NCBI RefSeq assembly: GCF_006438875.1
Contig: NZ_RCZH01000004.1
Coordinates: 186,001-250,000 of the forward strand
Direction: 5' to 3'
Length of the DNA stretch: 64,000 bases
Source of the DNA: Flavobacterium pectinovorum
GTDB lineage: Bacteria; Bacteroidota; Bacteroidia; Flavobacteriales; Flavobacteriaceae
The notes under the pieces are model-generated. The model saw only the letters and a program-made list of their open reading frames with translations. It was not told the origin of the DNA and ran no database searches. The position numbers and the translations under genes were made by a program. The first letter of the stretch is position 1. The number at the start of each line of letters is the position of its first letter. Below, piece by piece: positions 31,494 through 41,234 of this stretch.

Positions 31494-33863
31494 ATGGATA
31501 TTCATTTATACAACGAAAGTCCCTTCCAAACTATAATCTCATTTCATAAGCTAATCGAATCATTTGAGGAGATTGCTTTGTCTGACGTCGATTACCGAGC
31601 AAATTATGCTAAAGCTATTCTAAAACAAATAGAGCCATTGCCTGAATTAAGAACAGGTATTAAGGATTATGCAACTATTAAGGATAATGAGGCTTTAATC
31701 AAAAATTTATTGGCAGATTTATTCCCTACTGCTTTAACGAACAATGAGATAAAAGCGATTACAATTCCTTTTCAGAATTTATCATTCAATTATACAGAAC
31801 GTTTCAAAAAGATTCTTAGCAATGCGGGATCTGAATTTGATATGGAAATTCGTGATTTTGATGATCACCAATTCTACGTCAATAATTGTTGCCTGATTCT
31901 TGGTGTGTATTACAAACAGAAAATAGATTTCAACAAACCCTTTTTCTATGACATTCCAGACGAAAATGGTGTAGAAAAGCACTATCGCATTCTTTATAAT
32001 GCTGATTTCATGGAAATTATTCCAACAGAAAACTCCATACACTTAACTCAGGATGATATTGATTTATTAATGGACAATTACGGCGATCTTGAGCTTTGGA
32101 AATCTAAATTCCCTAAAGGAAGCTGGACTCTAAAAGGTTTCGGGATTGTTTCCTTATTTGATGCGACTACAGAAAGTGCTATTTCTAATTTAAAAAGCAA
32201 CTTACTTAAACCGGATTCAAATGCTGGTCCAACTAACGAAATTGTATCTAATATCTTTAAGTCAATTTTTAAGCTTCCTGATCTACAAGTCGGTTTTATT
32301 GTGTACAATCCTGAGGAAGAAAAATTTATCAGACCTATTAAATTTGATAGTCAGTTACAGAGTTTTTTACTTTCAAAAGATCAGGAAATCAATTGCAAGA
32401 ATGCTTTTTTTGGATGTTCATTTGAGAACTTATTAGATAACAAAGAGCCTTTGGTAATTTCTAATGTAAAGAAATTCATTGAAGAATCGAATAATAAAAA
32501 ACTTGGTGAGCATTTATTAAGCCAGGGAATTCAGAGTTGCGTTTTTGCTCCGGTTATAAAAGACGGACATTTATTGGGTGTTGTAGAATTAGTTTCTCCA
32601 CATCCTAAAGATTTAAATACTGTAAATGCTACTAAACTCGAATTGGTTCTGCCTTATTTGACGGATACTATAGACCGTTATAATACAGATATGCAGCATC
32701 AGATTGAGGCTATTATTCAGCGCGAATATACTACAATTCACCCAAGTGTATATTGGAAATTTAGAAAGGAATCTCAAAATTACTTTCAGAACATCAATCA
32801 TACAAAAGATTATATTTTTAAGGAAATTGTATTCAAAAATGTATATCCTCTGTACGGACAAATCGATATTAAAGGTTCGTCTGAACATAGAAACGAAACC
32901 GTAAAAAGGGATCTTAAAAATCAATTGACTGCTATTTTGCAAATTTTTGAATCTCAGGATCCGAATACGAATCTGGTTTTGCTTGAACAAAGAAAATTTG
33001 AATTAGAATCATTTCGCGAGGAACTTGATTTGCCTTTAAAAGCAGATACTGAACAACATATTCAGCGTTATATCGAAGAAGAAATTCACCCCCTTTTGAA
33101 GAATACAAAAGAAACTGAGAAAAGCCAGAAACTGGAACGTCAGTATTTTGAAAGTCTGGACGAAAAAACAGGTTTGTTTTATAAAGAGAGAAAGAAATTT
33201 GATAATGCAATGTCTATTATCAATAAAAAACTAGCTTCGGTTCTGGACAAAAAACAAATTGAAGCACAGCAAATTTATCCACATTATTACGAGCGTTTTA
33301 AAACAGACGGTGTTGAGCATAACCTCTATATTGGGGCTTCTATTGCGCCAACAAAACCTTTTGATATTATGTATTTGCACAATTTACGTTTGTGGCAATT
33401 ACAAACTTTATGCGAAATGGAATTGGAACATCATCAACTGAAGGAATCTCTTCCGTATGAACTGGATGTGACTTCATTGATTTTGGTTTTCAGCGCACCG
33501 CTTTCTATTCGTTTTAGAATGGATGAAAAACGTTTTGATGTTGACGGAACGTACAATGCCAGATATGAGGTTGTAAAAAAACGTATCGATAAATCGCATA
33601 TTAAAGGTACAAATGAACGAATTACTGAGAAAGAGAAAATTACAATTGTCTATTCTCAAAATAGCGAAGAAGCCGAATATTTAAAATACATTAAATACCT
33701 GCAACATAAGAAAATTCTCGAACCATCATTTGAACAATTTGAAGTTGAAGATCTTCAGGGAGTTTCTGGTTTAAGAGCCATCCGTGTAAAAGTTATCAAT
33801 AACACAGCAAATCCTGCTGCGAAAAAAATCACCTATCAGGATTTATTAGATGAGCTCAACTAA
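31494..33863 (+). CDS. GAF-domain protein of unknown function
   Basis: A 789-residue protein without signal peptide. A GAF domain is visible at about residues 245-405 (LQVGFIVYNPEEEKFIRPI ... VFAPVIKDGHLLGVVELVSP). The N-terminal and C-terminal thirds are unassigned helical and mixed regions. No kinase, cyclase or phosphodiesterase motif was found, so it may be a sensor acting through protein contact. A -7 box TAATTTTG lies at 31467-31474. Its last codons and stop form a hairpin shared with the convergent HD gene. Confidence 0.82.
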   Translation: MDIHLYNESPFQTIISFHKLIESFEEIALSDVDYRANYAKAILKQIEPLPELRTGIKDYATIKDNEALIKNLLADLFPTALTNNEIKAITIPFQNLSFNYTERFKKILSNAGSEFDMEIRDFDDHQFYVNNCCLILGVYYKQKIDFNKPFFYDIPDENGVEKHYRILYNADFMEIIPTENSIHLTQDDIDLLMDNYGDLELWKSKFPKGSWTLKGFGIVSLFDATTESAISNLKSNLLKPDSNAGPTNEIVSNIFKSIFKLPDLQVGFIVYNPEEEKFIRPIKFDSQLQSFLLSKDQEINCKNAFFGCSFENLLDNKEPLVISNVKKFIEESNNKKLGEHLLSQGIQSCVFAPVIKDGHLLGVVELVSPHPKDLNTVNATKLELVLPYLTDTIDRYNTDMQHQIEAIIQREYTTIHPSVYWKFRKESQNYFQNINHTKDYIFKEIVFKNVYPLYGQIDIKGSSEHRNETVKRDLKNQLTAILQIFESQDPNTNLVLLEQRKFELESFREELDLPLKADTEQHIQRYIEEEIHPLLKNTKETEKSQKLERQYFESLDEKTGLFYKERKKFDNAMSIINKKLASVLDKKQIEAQQIYPHYYERFKTDGVEHNLYIGASIAPTKPFDIMYLHNLRLWQLQTLCEMELEHHQLKESLPYELDVTSLILVFSAPLSIRFRMDEKRFDVDGTYNARYEVVKKRIDKSHIKGTNERITEKEKITIVYSQNSEEAEYLKYIKYLQHKKILEPSFEQFEVEDLQGVSGLRAIRVKVINNTANPAAKKITYQDLLDELN

Positions 33864-33884
33864 AAGTTGAGCTTATTTTTTATT
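33852..33884. terminator. Terminator whose loop holds a stop codon
   Basis: GAGCTCAAC (33852-33860) and GTTGAGCTT (33866-33874) pair around TAAAA; the TAA is the stop codon of the GAF gene. A T-rich run follows. It ends both convergent genes within 16 bp. Confidence 0.75.
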
Positions 33885-35049
33885 GAATCGTTTTAAAAGC
33901 AATAATAAATGCTATTACCGTAATGATCAATCCGGTCATGAAAAGGTTATAAGCAATACGCAACAAAGTATATTTACGCTGCAAAACCAATCCCAGATAA
34001 TACAAATCTTTGATCATTGTCGAGTACAAATAATCCCGATCCTTCATCATTTCGTTCATTGCCCAGTCATACTCTACCAATGGCATTTTGTAAAAATTTC
34101 CGAAAAACAATAAATTTATTTTTTTTGCTTCGATATCTGCTCGTGTAAAAACTCCTGTTGTTACTTTGGGTCTTGTCGAAAGAATCGCAAAGATTATTGT
34201 AGTCACACTAGATATCAACATGATAAAAGTTGGAATCACTAAATGTGCGTTCTTCGGACTGTCTAATTTTGGTATAATCGAAGAAAGAGCAATCGAAATA
34301 ATAATCGCATTTACAGACAATAAGATATTGGCTTTACTATCCGCAATTCCGCTCAAGCGAGTGTGATTTCCTAAAGTAACTCGAAACAAGGTATCTACAC
34401 CACGATCCGGTTTTTCGATTTTATCTTTCTTTTTAATTTCATCTGCTTCTTTCTTTTCTTGTTTCCCGATTTTCTTTTGCACGAGAAGTAAGTTTTTCTC
34501 TTTTAATGGCTGCCATTTTTTCTGTGCATAATCTGTATAAAATCGATGTTTATTCATTAAGAAATTCAAATTTTCCTTTGCCCATTCGGCATTAGTGAAA
34601 TTTAGATTCCAGGTATTTTTTAATTCAATACGTAATAATTCGCAAGTCGTTGCATATTCTGCTCCCATAAGATGAGCAAAATCAGCATCTTTAATTATTT
34701 TTTCCAGATGTGTTTTTGGGATATATTCTTTTACTGTTGCCAGAATCAAACTGGAAACATTTGCGATAAATTCTTCCGATTGTTCTTTTTCTTTCAAAAA
34801 AGCGGCAGCAATTTTTACGCTTTCCTCTTCATGGTTTTCATAACCTTCGATATATCCTGTGTCGTGAAACCAAGCGGCAACTAAAAGAAGTTCTTTTTCA
34901 TCTTTACTCACATCTTCTTTTTTACACAACTCTTTTACTGCATTTACAACAGTTAAAGTATGGTTAAAATTATGATAAGAATATAAATTAGAAAGTTTAT
35001 CTTTGAGTAAATTACTGACGAAATCTTCGGATTGTTCTATTAGATTCAT
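33880..35049 (-). CDS. HD domain fused to Pycsar-type membrane effector domain
   Basis: A 389-residue protein. The N-terminal half is an HD phosphohydrolase: His in NFNHTLTVV (near 30), HD in AAWFHDTGYIEGYENHEEES (62-63) and Asp in KDADFAHLMGAE (123). After a lysine-rich linker (190-215), the C-terminal half matches the DUF5706/PycTM domain: TLFRVTLGNHTRLSGIADSK, then two membrane helices (about 242-258 and 270-292) and a final one at 367-385. In Pycsar defence such domains disrupt membranes on binding cyclic pyrimidine nucleotides. Here no cyclase is adjacent. It diverges from the phosphoesterase gene by 26 bp. Confidence 0.85.
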   Translation of the reverse strand: MNLIEQSEDFVSNLLKDKLSNLYSYHNFNHTLTVVNAVKELCKKEDVSKDEKELLLVAAWFHDTGYIEGYENHEEESVKIAAAFLKEKEQSEEFIANVSSLILATVKEYIPKTHLEKIIKDADFAHLMGAEYATTCELLRIELKNTWNLNFTNAEWAKENLNFLMNKHRFYTDYAQKKWQPLKEKNLLLVQKKIGKQEKKEADEIKKKDKIEKPDRGVDTLFRVTLGNHTRLSGIADSKANILLSVNAIIISIALSSIIPKLDSPKNAHLVIPTFIMLISSVTTIIFAILSTRPKVTTGVFTRADIEAKKINLLFFGNFYKMPLVEYDWAMNEMMKDRDYLYSTMIKDLYYLGLVLQRKYTLLRIAYNLFMTGLIITVIAFIIAFKTIQ

Positions 35050-35075
35050 AAAGAATATTTTTATACTACTAAATT

Positions 35076-38000
35076 ATGAAATTGTTTTCGGATAATCATT
35101 TTATTACTAAGATTAAAACTTGTTCCCTGGCAATAATGGTATTGTTATTTGTTTATTCGTGCGCCACACATAAAGCACAATATGGGAAAAATGTTAGCGC
35201 AAACCAAACGGAAAACGCAACTGATACTATAAAAATTGCACATACTTTTTATTTAGTTGGAGATGCTGGAAATGCTGATGAAGTACAAGCGCAGCAAACA
35301 CTTGAGTTGTTGCATCAAAAGCTGAAAAAATCAAATAAAAAAGCTACCTTATTATTTTTAGGTGATAATATATATCCTAAAGGTTTTCCTGCAAACGACA
35401 ATGCTTCAGACAAAGCTTTGGCAGAAACAAAATTGAAAAATCAATTAAAATTGACGGAAGGCTTTAAAGGAAAAACAATCTTTATTCCGGGAAATCATGA
35501 TTGGTATAATGGTATCAAAGGACTGGAACGCCAGGCTGATTTTGTGACTAAATATCTTAATGACAAAAAAGCTTTTTTACCCCGAAAAAGCTGCCCCATA
35601 GAAGATGTAAAAATCGACAGCACAACGACTTTAGTTACTATCGATAGTGAATGGTTTCTGGAAGACTGGGATAATCATCCTACTATAAATGACAATTGCG
35701 ATATTAAAACCAGAGAAGACTTTTTTGACGAACTGGAAAATATTTTAAATAAAAATCAGGAAAAAACGGTTGTTCTTGCCATTCATCATCCATTGATGAG
35801 CAACGGATCTCACGGTGGTCAATATTCATTAGAAAAACAATTGTTTCCGTTGGAACAAAAAATTCCGCTTCCGGTAATTGGTTCTGTAATCAACTTACTG
35901 CGCAAAACTTCCGGTGCAAGTCCTCAGGATATTCAGAATAAGCAATATACCATTTATGTCAAGCGAATTAAAACACTCTTGCAGAAACAAAAAAACGTGA
36001 TTGTAGTTTCGGGGCACGATCATAATCTTCAGTATGTTAACAAGGAAAATATACAGCAAATAATTAGTGGTGCCGGATCAAAATCTGAAGCTGCAAGAGC
36101 TATAAATCCAACTGAATTTTCTTATGGAGGAAATGGTTATGCAACACTTACTTTATTTAAAAGTGGTGACGCAAAAGTGACTTACTTTGGAAATGAAAAC
36201 AACAAAGAAAAACAACTTTTTGAACACGAAATTATAAAAGCCAAGGAAATTAACTGGGCCAAAGATATTCCGAATAATTTCCCTCCAAAAATCACAACTT
36301 CAATTTATTCTGAAAAAATGACGCAAAAGAGTTTTATTCATAAATTTTTATTCGGGAATCATTACAGAAAATATTATAGTTTGCCAATTGAAGCCAAAAC
36401 AGCCACTCTTGATACTTTAATGGGAGGTTTAAAACCTATTCGCGAAGGCGGAGGACATCAATCCATTTCATTGCGAATGTCAGATCCTAAAGGAAGAGAA
36501 TATGTTATGCGTGCGATGAAAAAAAGTGCAACAGCATTTTTACAATCCGTTGCTTTTAAAGATCAGTATGTTGTAAATGACTTTGCAGACACTTATGCTG
36601 AGGATTTTTTATTGGATTTCTACACTACATCTCATCCTTACACTCCTTTTGCAGTTGGAAGTATGGCTGATAAACTTGGCATTTTGCATACAAATCCGGT
36701 TTTATATTATATTCCGAAACAAAACGCCTTAAAAGAATTTAATTCGAATTTTGGAGACGGATTATATATGGTGGAAGAAAGACCTGCAGATAATCATTTG
36801 GACGCTAAAAACTTTGGGAATCCAACTAATATTATCAGTACCGAGGATATGATGAAAAATCTCCATAAGGACGAAAAATATAGTGTTGATCAAAATGAAT
36901 ATATAAAAGCGCGTTTGTTTGATATGCTTATTGGTGATTGGGACAGACACAGTGATCAGTGGCGTTGGGCAGAACACAAAATTGGAGATAAAATTGTTTA
37001 TAAACCAATTCCGCGTGACCGTGATCAGGCTTTTGCCAAATATGACGGAACTTTGCTTTCTCTTTTAATGAATATTCCTGCGCTTCGTCATCAACGAACT
37101 TTTAAAAGTAAAATCGACAATGTAAAGTGGATCAACAGGGAACCTTATCCTATGGATCTGGCTTTCTTGAAAACCGCAGAAGAAAAGGACTGGATTGGTC
37201 AGGCAAAATATATTCAGGAAAATTTATCAGATAAAGATATTGACGAAGCTTTTAAAAACTTACCGAAAGAAGTTCAGGATGAAACGATTGAAGATATAAA
37301 ACAAAAATTAAGAAGCCGAAAAAAGGAACTTCAAGAATATGCTTCTACTTATTTTGATGTTTTAAGCCATACGGTAATGATTGCGGGAACGGATAAAAAA
37401 GACAAATTTGTGATCAATCACAATGCGAAGAAAAGCCTTGAAATTAAGGTTTACCGAGTTAAAAAAGAAGGCGATGAATTGGTCTATACTAAAACCGTTA
37501 CTGACGCAAAAACTTCTAATTTATGGATTTATGGTTTAGATGATTCTGATGTTTTTGAGGTTACCGGAAAAGAAAAATCAAGTATTAAAATTCGTTTAAT
37601 TGGCGGTCAAAATAACGACACTTATAACATCGAAAACGGAAAAAGAGTTATTGTCTATGATTTCAAATCAAAAAACAACACGTATAATCTTGATTCTAAA
37701 ACAAAAACTGAACTAACAGATGATTACGATGTAAACTTATACAACTACGAAAAACCTAAGTATAATGTAGTTTCAGGGCTTCCTAATATTGGTTATAACC
37801 CTGATGATGGCGTAAAAGTAGGTTTCAACTTAAATTATACGGTTAACAATTTCAAGCAGAATCCATATACACAAAGACACGTTTTAAACGGTTTCTATTA
37901 TTTTGCAACCGGAGGTTTAGAATTTAATTATGTAGCGCATTTTCCGGGATTATTGGGTAAATGGGTTATCGATGTGGAATCACAATATACTACTCCAAAT

Positions 38001-38810
38001 TTTGCGATGAACTATTTTGGATATGGAAATGAAACTGCTAACAACACAGATGCGTTAGGAATGGATTATAACCGTGTTCGTATTCAGAAGTTCAATGTTG
38101 CAGGAGCTATCAGACATGTTGGACGTTACGGAAGTGAATTTATCATTCAGCCAATGTTGCAGCAAATGCGTGTTGAAGAAACTGAAAACAGATTTATTGA
38201 CACTCCGGGTATTATAAATCCAATGGTTTTTGATAGTCAGGTTTATGGTGGTGCCAAAGTTAAATATTCATTTAAAAATGCTGATTTTGCTGCAAAACCA
38301 ACTTTAGGCGTTGCCTTTATGATTTCAGCTACCTGGATGGCGAATTTGGATGACACCAAACAAAACTTCCCAACTCTTGAAAGCTTACTAGGGTTCACTC
38401 ATAAAATTGATCACAACGGAAAATTAGTTCTGGCTACTCTTTTTAAAGGAAAAGCTATTCTGAATAATAACTACGAATTTTATCAAGGTGCTACTTTGGG
38501 CGGAGATACTGATTTGCGTGGTTACAGAAACGAACGTTTCTTAGGAAGTTCTTATTTCTCTCAAAGTTCAGATTTGCGTTTTACGATTGGTAAAATTCAG
38601 CGTACTATAGCTCCATTAACCTACGGAATTCTGGGTGGTTTTGATTACGGAAGAATTTGGCTTGACGGTGAAAGTTCCAGAAAATGGCATCAGGATTATG
38701 GTGGCGGACTTTGGTTAAATGCCATTAATGTTTTGACTGCAAGAATCTCTTACTTTAAATCTCCTGATGAAACCGGAAGGGTTATTTTTGGAGCAGCATA
38801 TAGTTTTTAG
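35076..38810 (+). CDS. Metallophosphoesterase/kinase-like/outer-membrane barrel lipoprotein
   Basis: A 1244-residue lipoprotein (lipobox VYSC, Cys 29). Residues 55-385 form a calcineurin-like phosphoesterase with all metal motifs: GDAG (62-65), GDN (96-98), GNHD (139-142), HH (237-238) and GHDH (313-316). Residues 450-660 hold a conserved region with kinase-like features: glycine-rich REGGGHQSISLRM, VMRAMKK, MLIGDWDRHSDQW (DRH 623-625) and KPIPRDRDQAF (DRD 648-650). From about 880 to the end is a beta-barrel of the surface-antigen/BamA type (PDDGVKVGFNLNYTV). The kinase reading is inference; phosphoesterase and barrel are clear. The shared 26-bp spacer with the HD gene suggests co-regulation. 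Confidence 0.85.
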   Translation: MKLFSDNHFITKIKTCSLAIMVLLFVYSCATHKAQYGKNVSANQTENATDTIKIAHTFYLVGDAGNADEVQAQQTLELLHQKLKKSNKKATLLFLGDNIYPKGFPANDNASDKALAETKLKNQLKLTEGFKGKTIFIPGNHDWYNGIKGLERQADFVTKYLNDKKAFLPRKSCPIEDVKIDSTTTLVTIDSEWFLEDWDNHPTINDNCDIKTREDFFDELENILNKNQEKTVVLAIHHPLMSNGSHGGQYSLEKQLFPLEQKIPLPVIGSVINLLRKTSGASPQDIQNKQYTIYVKRIKTLLQKQKNVIVVSGHDHNLQYVNKENIQQIISGAGSKSEAARAINPTEFSYGGNGYATLTLFKSGDAKVTYFGNENNKEKQLFEHEIIKAKEINWAKDIPNNFPPKITTSIYSEKMTQKSFIHKFLFGNHYRKYYSLPIEAKTATLDTLMGGLKPIREGGGHQSISLRMSDPKGREYVMRAMKKSATAFLQSVAFKDQYVVNDFADTYAEDFLLDFYTTSHPYTPFAVGSMADKLGILHTNPVLYYIPKQNALKEFNSNFGDGLYMVEERPADNHLDAKNFGNPTNIISTEDMMKNLHKDEKYSVDQNEYIKARLFDMLIGDWDRHSDQWRWAEHKIGDKIVYKPIPRDRDQAFAKYDGTLLSLLMNIPALRHQRTFKSKIDNVKWINREPYPMDLAFLKTAEEKDWIGQAKYIQENLSDKDIDEAFKNLPKEVQDETIEDIKQKLRSRKKELQEYASTYFDVLSHTVMIAGTDKKDKFVINHNAKKSLEIKVYRVKKEGDELVYTKTVTDAKTSNLWIYGLDDSDVFEVTGKEKSSIKIRLIGGQNNDTYNIENGKRVIVYDFKSKNNTYNLDSKTKTELTDDYDVNLYNYEKPKYNVVSGLPNIGYNPDDGVKVGFNLNYTVNNFKQNPYTQRHVLNGFYYFATGGLEFNYVAHFPGLLGKWVIDVESQYTTPNFAMNYFGYGNETANNTDALGMDYNRVRIQKFNVAGAIRHVGRYGSEFIIQPMLQQMRVEETENRFIDTPGIINPMVFDSQVYGGAKVKYSFKNADFAAKPTLGVAFMISATWMANLDDTKQNFPTLESLLGFTHKIDHNGKLVLATLFKGKAILNNNYEFYQGATLGGDTDLRGYRNERFLGSSYFSQSSDLRFTIGKIQRTIAPLTYGILGGFDYGRIWLDGESSRKWHQDYGGGLWLNAINVLTARISYFKSPDETGRVIFGAAYSF

Positions 38811-38819
38811 GAAAAGGCC

Positions 38820-39120
38820 CTGAGGTTCTGAGTTGCTAAGATTCTAAGTTTTTTTAGCCACGAATTTCACAAATTTTCACGAATTATACTTTACGCATAA
38901 AGTTCAAAATATCAAAGGTTTTTTAACCGCAAATTGCACAAATTTTCACAAATTATATTAGCCACGAATTCACGAATTATTTGTAATAAAAATTCGTGAA
39001 TTCGTGGCTAACTTTTTAAAGCCGTGTATAGTTTTTAAAAAAGAATTTGTGAAAATTCGTGAAATTCGTGGCAAACTTTTTTCAGAAACTTAGTGTCTCA
39101 GAACCTTAGTCCTTAGCTAC
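38820..39120. repeat. Nested palindromes in a 306-bp spacer
   Basis: The outer arms of the GGTTCTGAG family (38820-38853 and 39079-39120) enclose GCCACGAATTTCAC-type arms (38858-38886 and 39042-39072). These enclose a lone ACCGCAAATTGCACAAATT arm (38925-38955) and a perfect inner hairpin (38958-39011). No gene is present; the right outer arm overlaps the stop of the gene at 39117. Confidence 0.82.
38958..39011. repeat. Perfect hairpin, TTAGCCACGAATTCACGAATT arms
   Basis: Perfect 21-bp arms (38958-38978 and 38991-39011) around a 12-nt loop. The 18-bp core of the arms is identical to the arms at 10256-10273 and 10299-10316, 28 kb away. Confidence 0.92.
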
Positions 39121-39977
39121 TTTAACTTAAACTCATACATCTTTCCTCCTATTTTGTTTGTTTTTTCGTCGGCGATAAGTAAGGTGTTATTGTCTTTGAA
39201 AACTATTGCTTCTTTTTGCGAAAAGTGATCAAGTTTTATTTCGGTTTGAGTGCCTTTATGGAACAAATCGCCTTTGAAATCTTTGAATAAAACAATTTTA
39301 TCATGACTTAGTAATACTACTTTTTTTCCATCAGGGCTTATTGTGGCACTTGTTAAAACACAATGATTGTAATTATTGCAGGTTTTAAACTCCCCTATTT
39401 TGGTTGCTTTTTGTGTTCCGGGTGCATTTAGAATTTTATAGATAAAAGCCGTTCCATCAAAATTCTTGCTTCTGTTTTTTGTAAAAAGGTAAAAGTAATT
39501 TCCGTGTTCAAAAAAGCCTTCAACATCGTAAAACAATTCTTTTTTCTTTGGAGGAAATTCGGTTTGTTCGGGATACGAGAAAGAGATTTTATATTCGGCT
39601 ACAGCCAAATCTTTATTCAGCTGATTTTTATTGACTTTATAAATGCATAAATCTTTGCGCTCATTAGCATTGTTTCCGAAATCGCCGATATAAATGTTAC
39701 CACTTTTATCTTTTGTAATATCTTCCCAATCTACATTTGTTGCATTTGTAATGGTGATGGCTTTATCTAATTTTCCATCTGAATTTATCGCGTAGATTTT
39801 ATTTGCATTTCCACTGTCTTCGATGGTATAAATCAAATTAGTTTCGGGGAAATACGTAATTCCTGAAACTTCTTTTAGCTTTTTAGGAAGCGAATAAAGT
39901 GTCTTAAAATTAGTATTAGATTCTTGTTGACAAGCCAATAAAGCAATAGAAACTCCTAGTAAAAAAAACTTTTTCAT
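39117..39977 (-). CDS. Lipoprotein with propeller-like repeats
   Basis: A 286-residue lipoprotein (lipobox IALLAC). The body has strand repeats like a beta-propeller: LKEVSGITYFPETNLIYTIED, DWEDITKDKSGNIYIGDFGN, DVEGFFEHGNYFYLFTK, TSATISPDGKKVVLLSHD. The pattern resembles SdiA-regulated/phytase-like propellers, but no active site is seen. The function is unknown. Its 3' end lies in the nested-repeat spacer. Confidence 0.78.
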   Translation of the reverse strand: MKKFFLLGVSIALLACQQESNTNFKTLYSLPKKLKEVSGITYFPETNLIYTIEDSGNANKIYAINSDGKLDKAITITNATNVDWEDITKDKSGNIYIGDFGNNANERKDLCIYKVNKNQLNKDLAVAEYKISFSYPEQTEFPPKKKELFYDVEGFFEHGNYFYLFTKNRSKNFDGTAFIYKILNAPGTQKATKIGEFKTCNNYNHCVLTSATISPDGKKVVLLSHDKIVLFKDFKGDLFHKGTQTEIKLDHFSQKEAIVFKDNNTLLIADEKTNKIGGKMYEFKLK

Positions 39978-40075
39978 AATTTTAAATATTTAAGTTCAAT
40001 TTAAACCATGTAAGTTATATAAGTTCATATAAAGCAACTTCTTAAATTGACTTATATAACTTATATGGTGAAAAA

Positions 40076-41128
40076 TTAAATCAAATTTGTGTTTTTAAAG
40101 TTGCGTGTAATAAACTCAAAAGCTGCATACATAACATGTCCCATTGATTTTGCATTTTTGAATTTCATATCATTGGTATAACGGTATAATTCCATTTTTA
40201 GTTGATTCAAATGTTCTTCTGTCGAAATGGTATCGTGACACATAATATTTAATAATTTCTTGATTCTGTTTTCGGCAGAGTGAATACGTTTTGCGAGAAT
40301 TGCCCTTTCTTCGTCTTTATATTGAATTATGGAACGTTCTTCCAGTTTCTCTTTAATTAATTTAATCATTGGATAATTTTCTTTGAAAAACTGTGGACGA
40401 TATACTTTAAAATTACCTTCATAACATTGCTGATCAAAATCAATTGGACGAATTTTATATACAACCTGATCAAAATCGTGAATTGGTACAATTACATAAT
40501 TATACGCACGCATATCTCCCAAAAGCCGAATCATACAGCGTTCGTTGAACTTGACAAATTCTTTTGCGATTTGTGATTTTTCCATTTCGGTACAATTATC
40601 CAACAAAGTATCCATAAAAACATCACCAGGAATACCAATAATATGTTCTTCTATAAGAGTGTCTTTATAAACCAAAAAGTTGATTTTATCCGGCGAAAGA
40701 ATGTCTTCTAATTCTAATCCGTAAATTCTCGAAGCGTCTGCTTTTTTAATATAAAAGTGCACGTAATTATCATTGAGAATATTTCGGACTTTAATCCTGA
40801 AAGGTTTCGAGTTTCCGAAAGTGCAATAATCAATTGCATCAATATTTAGAAACTGAATAATTTCACTATTCCCATCAGAATGTAAAAGCGAATATATTTT
40901 TTTCAGATTCAAATCGATTTCATTTCTTTCAAATTCGCTATAATAAACCCTAATCCATAATGTATCTGTTTCATTTTTATCATATACATTTATAGAACCT
41001 GAAAAACGCAATAAGTCGTCATAGAACACCGATACTTTCGAGATGCGTTCGTATCGTTCCAGGTAACTTAAAAGCGATTGCGTTAAAGGATAGGAAGGTT
41101 TTTTTAAAACCATTAAAGGTTCGCTCAT
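40076..41128 (-). CDS. Uncharacterised protein with kinase-like motifs
   Basis: A 350-residue cytosolic protein that I do not recognise as a named family. Motifs suggest a small-molecule or protein kinase fold: HFYIKKADASRIYG (possible ATP-binding Lys 128/129), LIEEHIIGIPGD (160s), LLGDMRAYNYVIVP (D205 with N210, the D-x-x-x-x-N catalytic loop) and IRPIDFDQQ (D230/D232, DFG-like as in aminoglycoside phosphotransferases). The C-terminal part is helical and basic. The kinase assignment is inference from motif order and spacing. It is divergent from the ABC gene across 106 bp. Confidence 0.65.
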   Translation of the reverse strand: MSEPLMVLKKPSYPLTQSLLSYLERYERISKVSVFYDDLLRFSGSINVYDKNETDTLWIRVYYSEFERNEIDLNLKKIYSLLHSDGNSEIIQFLNIDAIDYCTFGNSKPFRIKVRNILNDNYVHFYIKKADASRIYGLELEDILSPDKINFLVYKDTLIEEHIIGIPGDVFMDTLLDNCTEMEKSQIAKEFVKFNERCMIRLLGDMRAYNYVIVPIHDFDQVVYKIRPIDFDQQCYEGNFKVYRPQFFKENYPMIKLIKEKLEERSIIQYKDEERAILAKRIHSAENRIKKLLNIMCHDTISTEEHLNQLKMELYRYTNDMKFKNAKSMGHVMYAAFEFITRNFKNTNLI

Positions 41129-41234
41129 TTTGAATATCTTTAATACAAATTTACATTAATTCATTTTAAAGTTAGAATTTAGCGTAACAATAAACAAGTT
41201 GAATCGTCATACATAAAACTAAAACCGAATAAAT

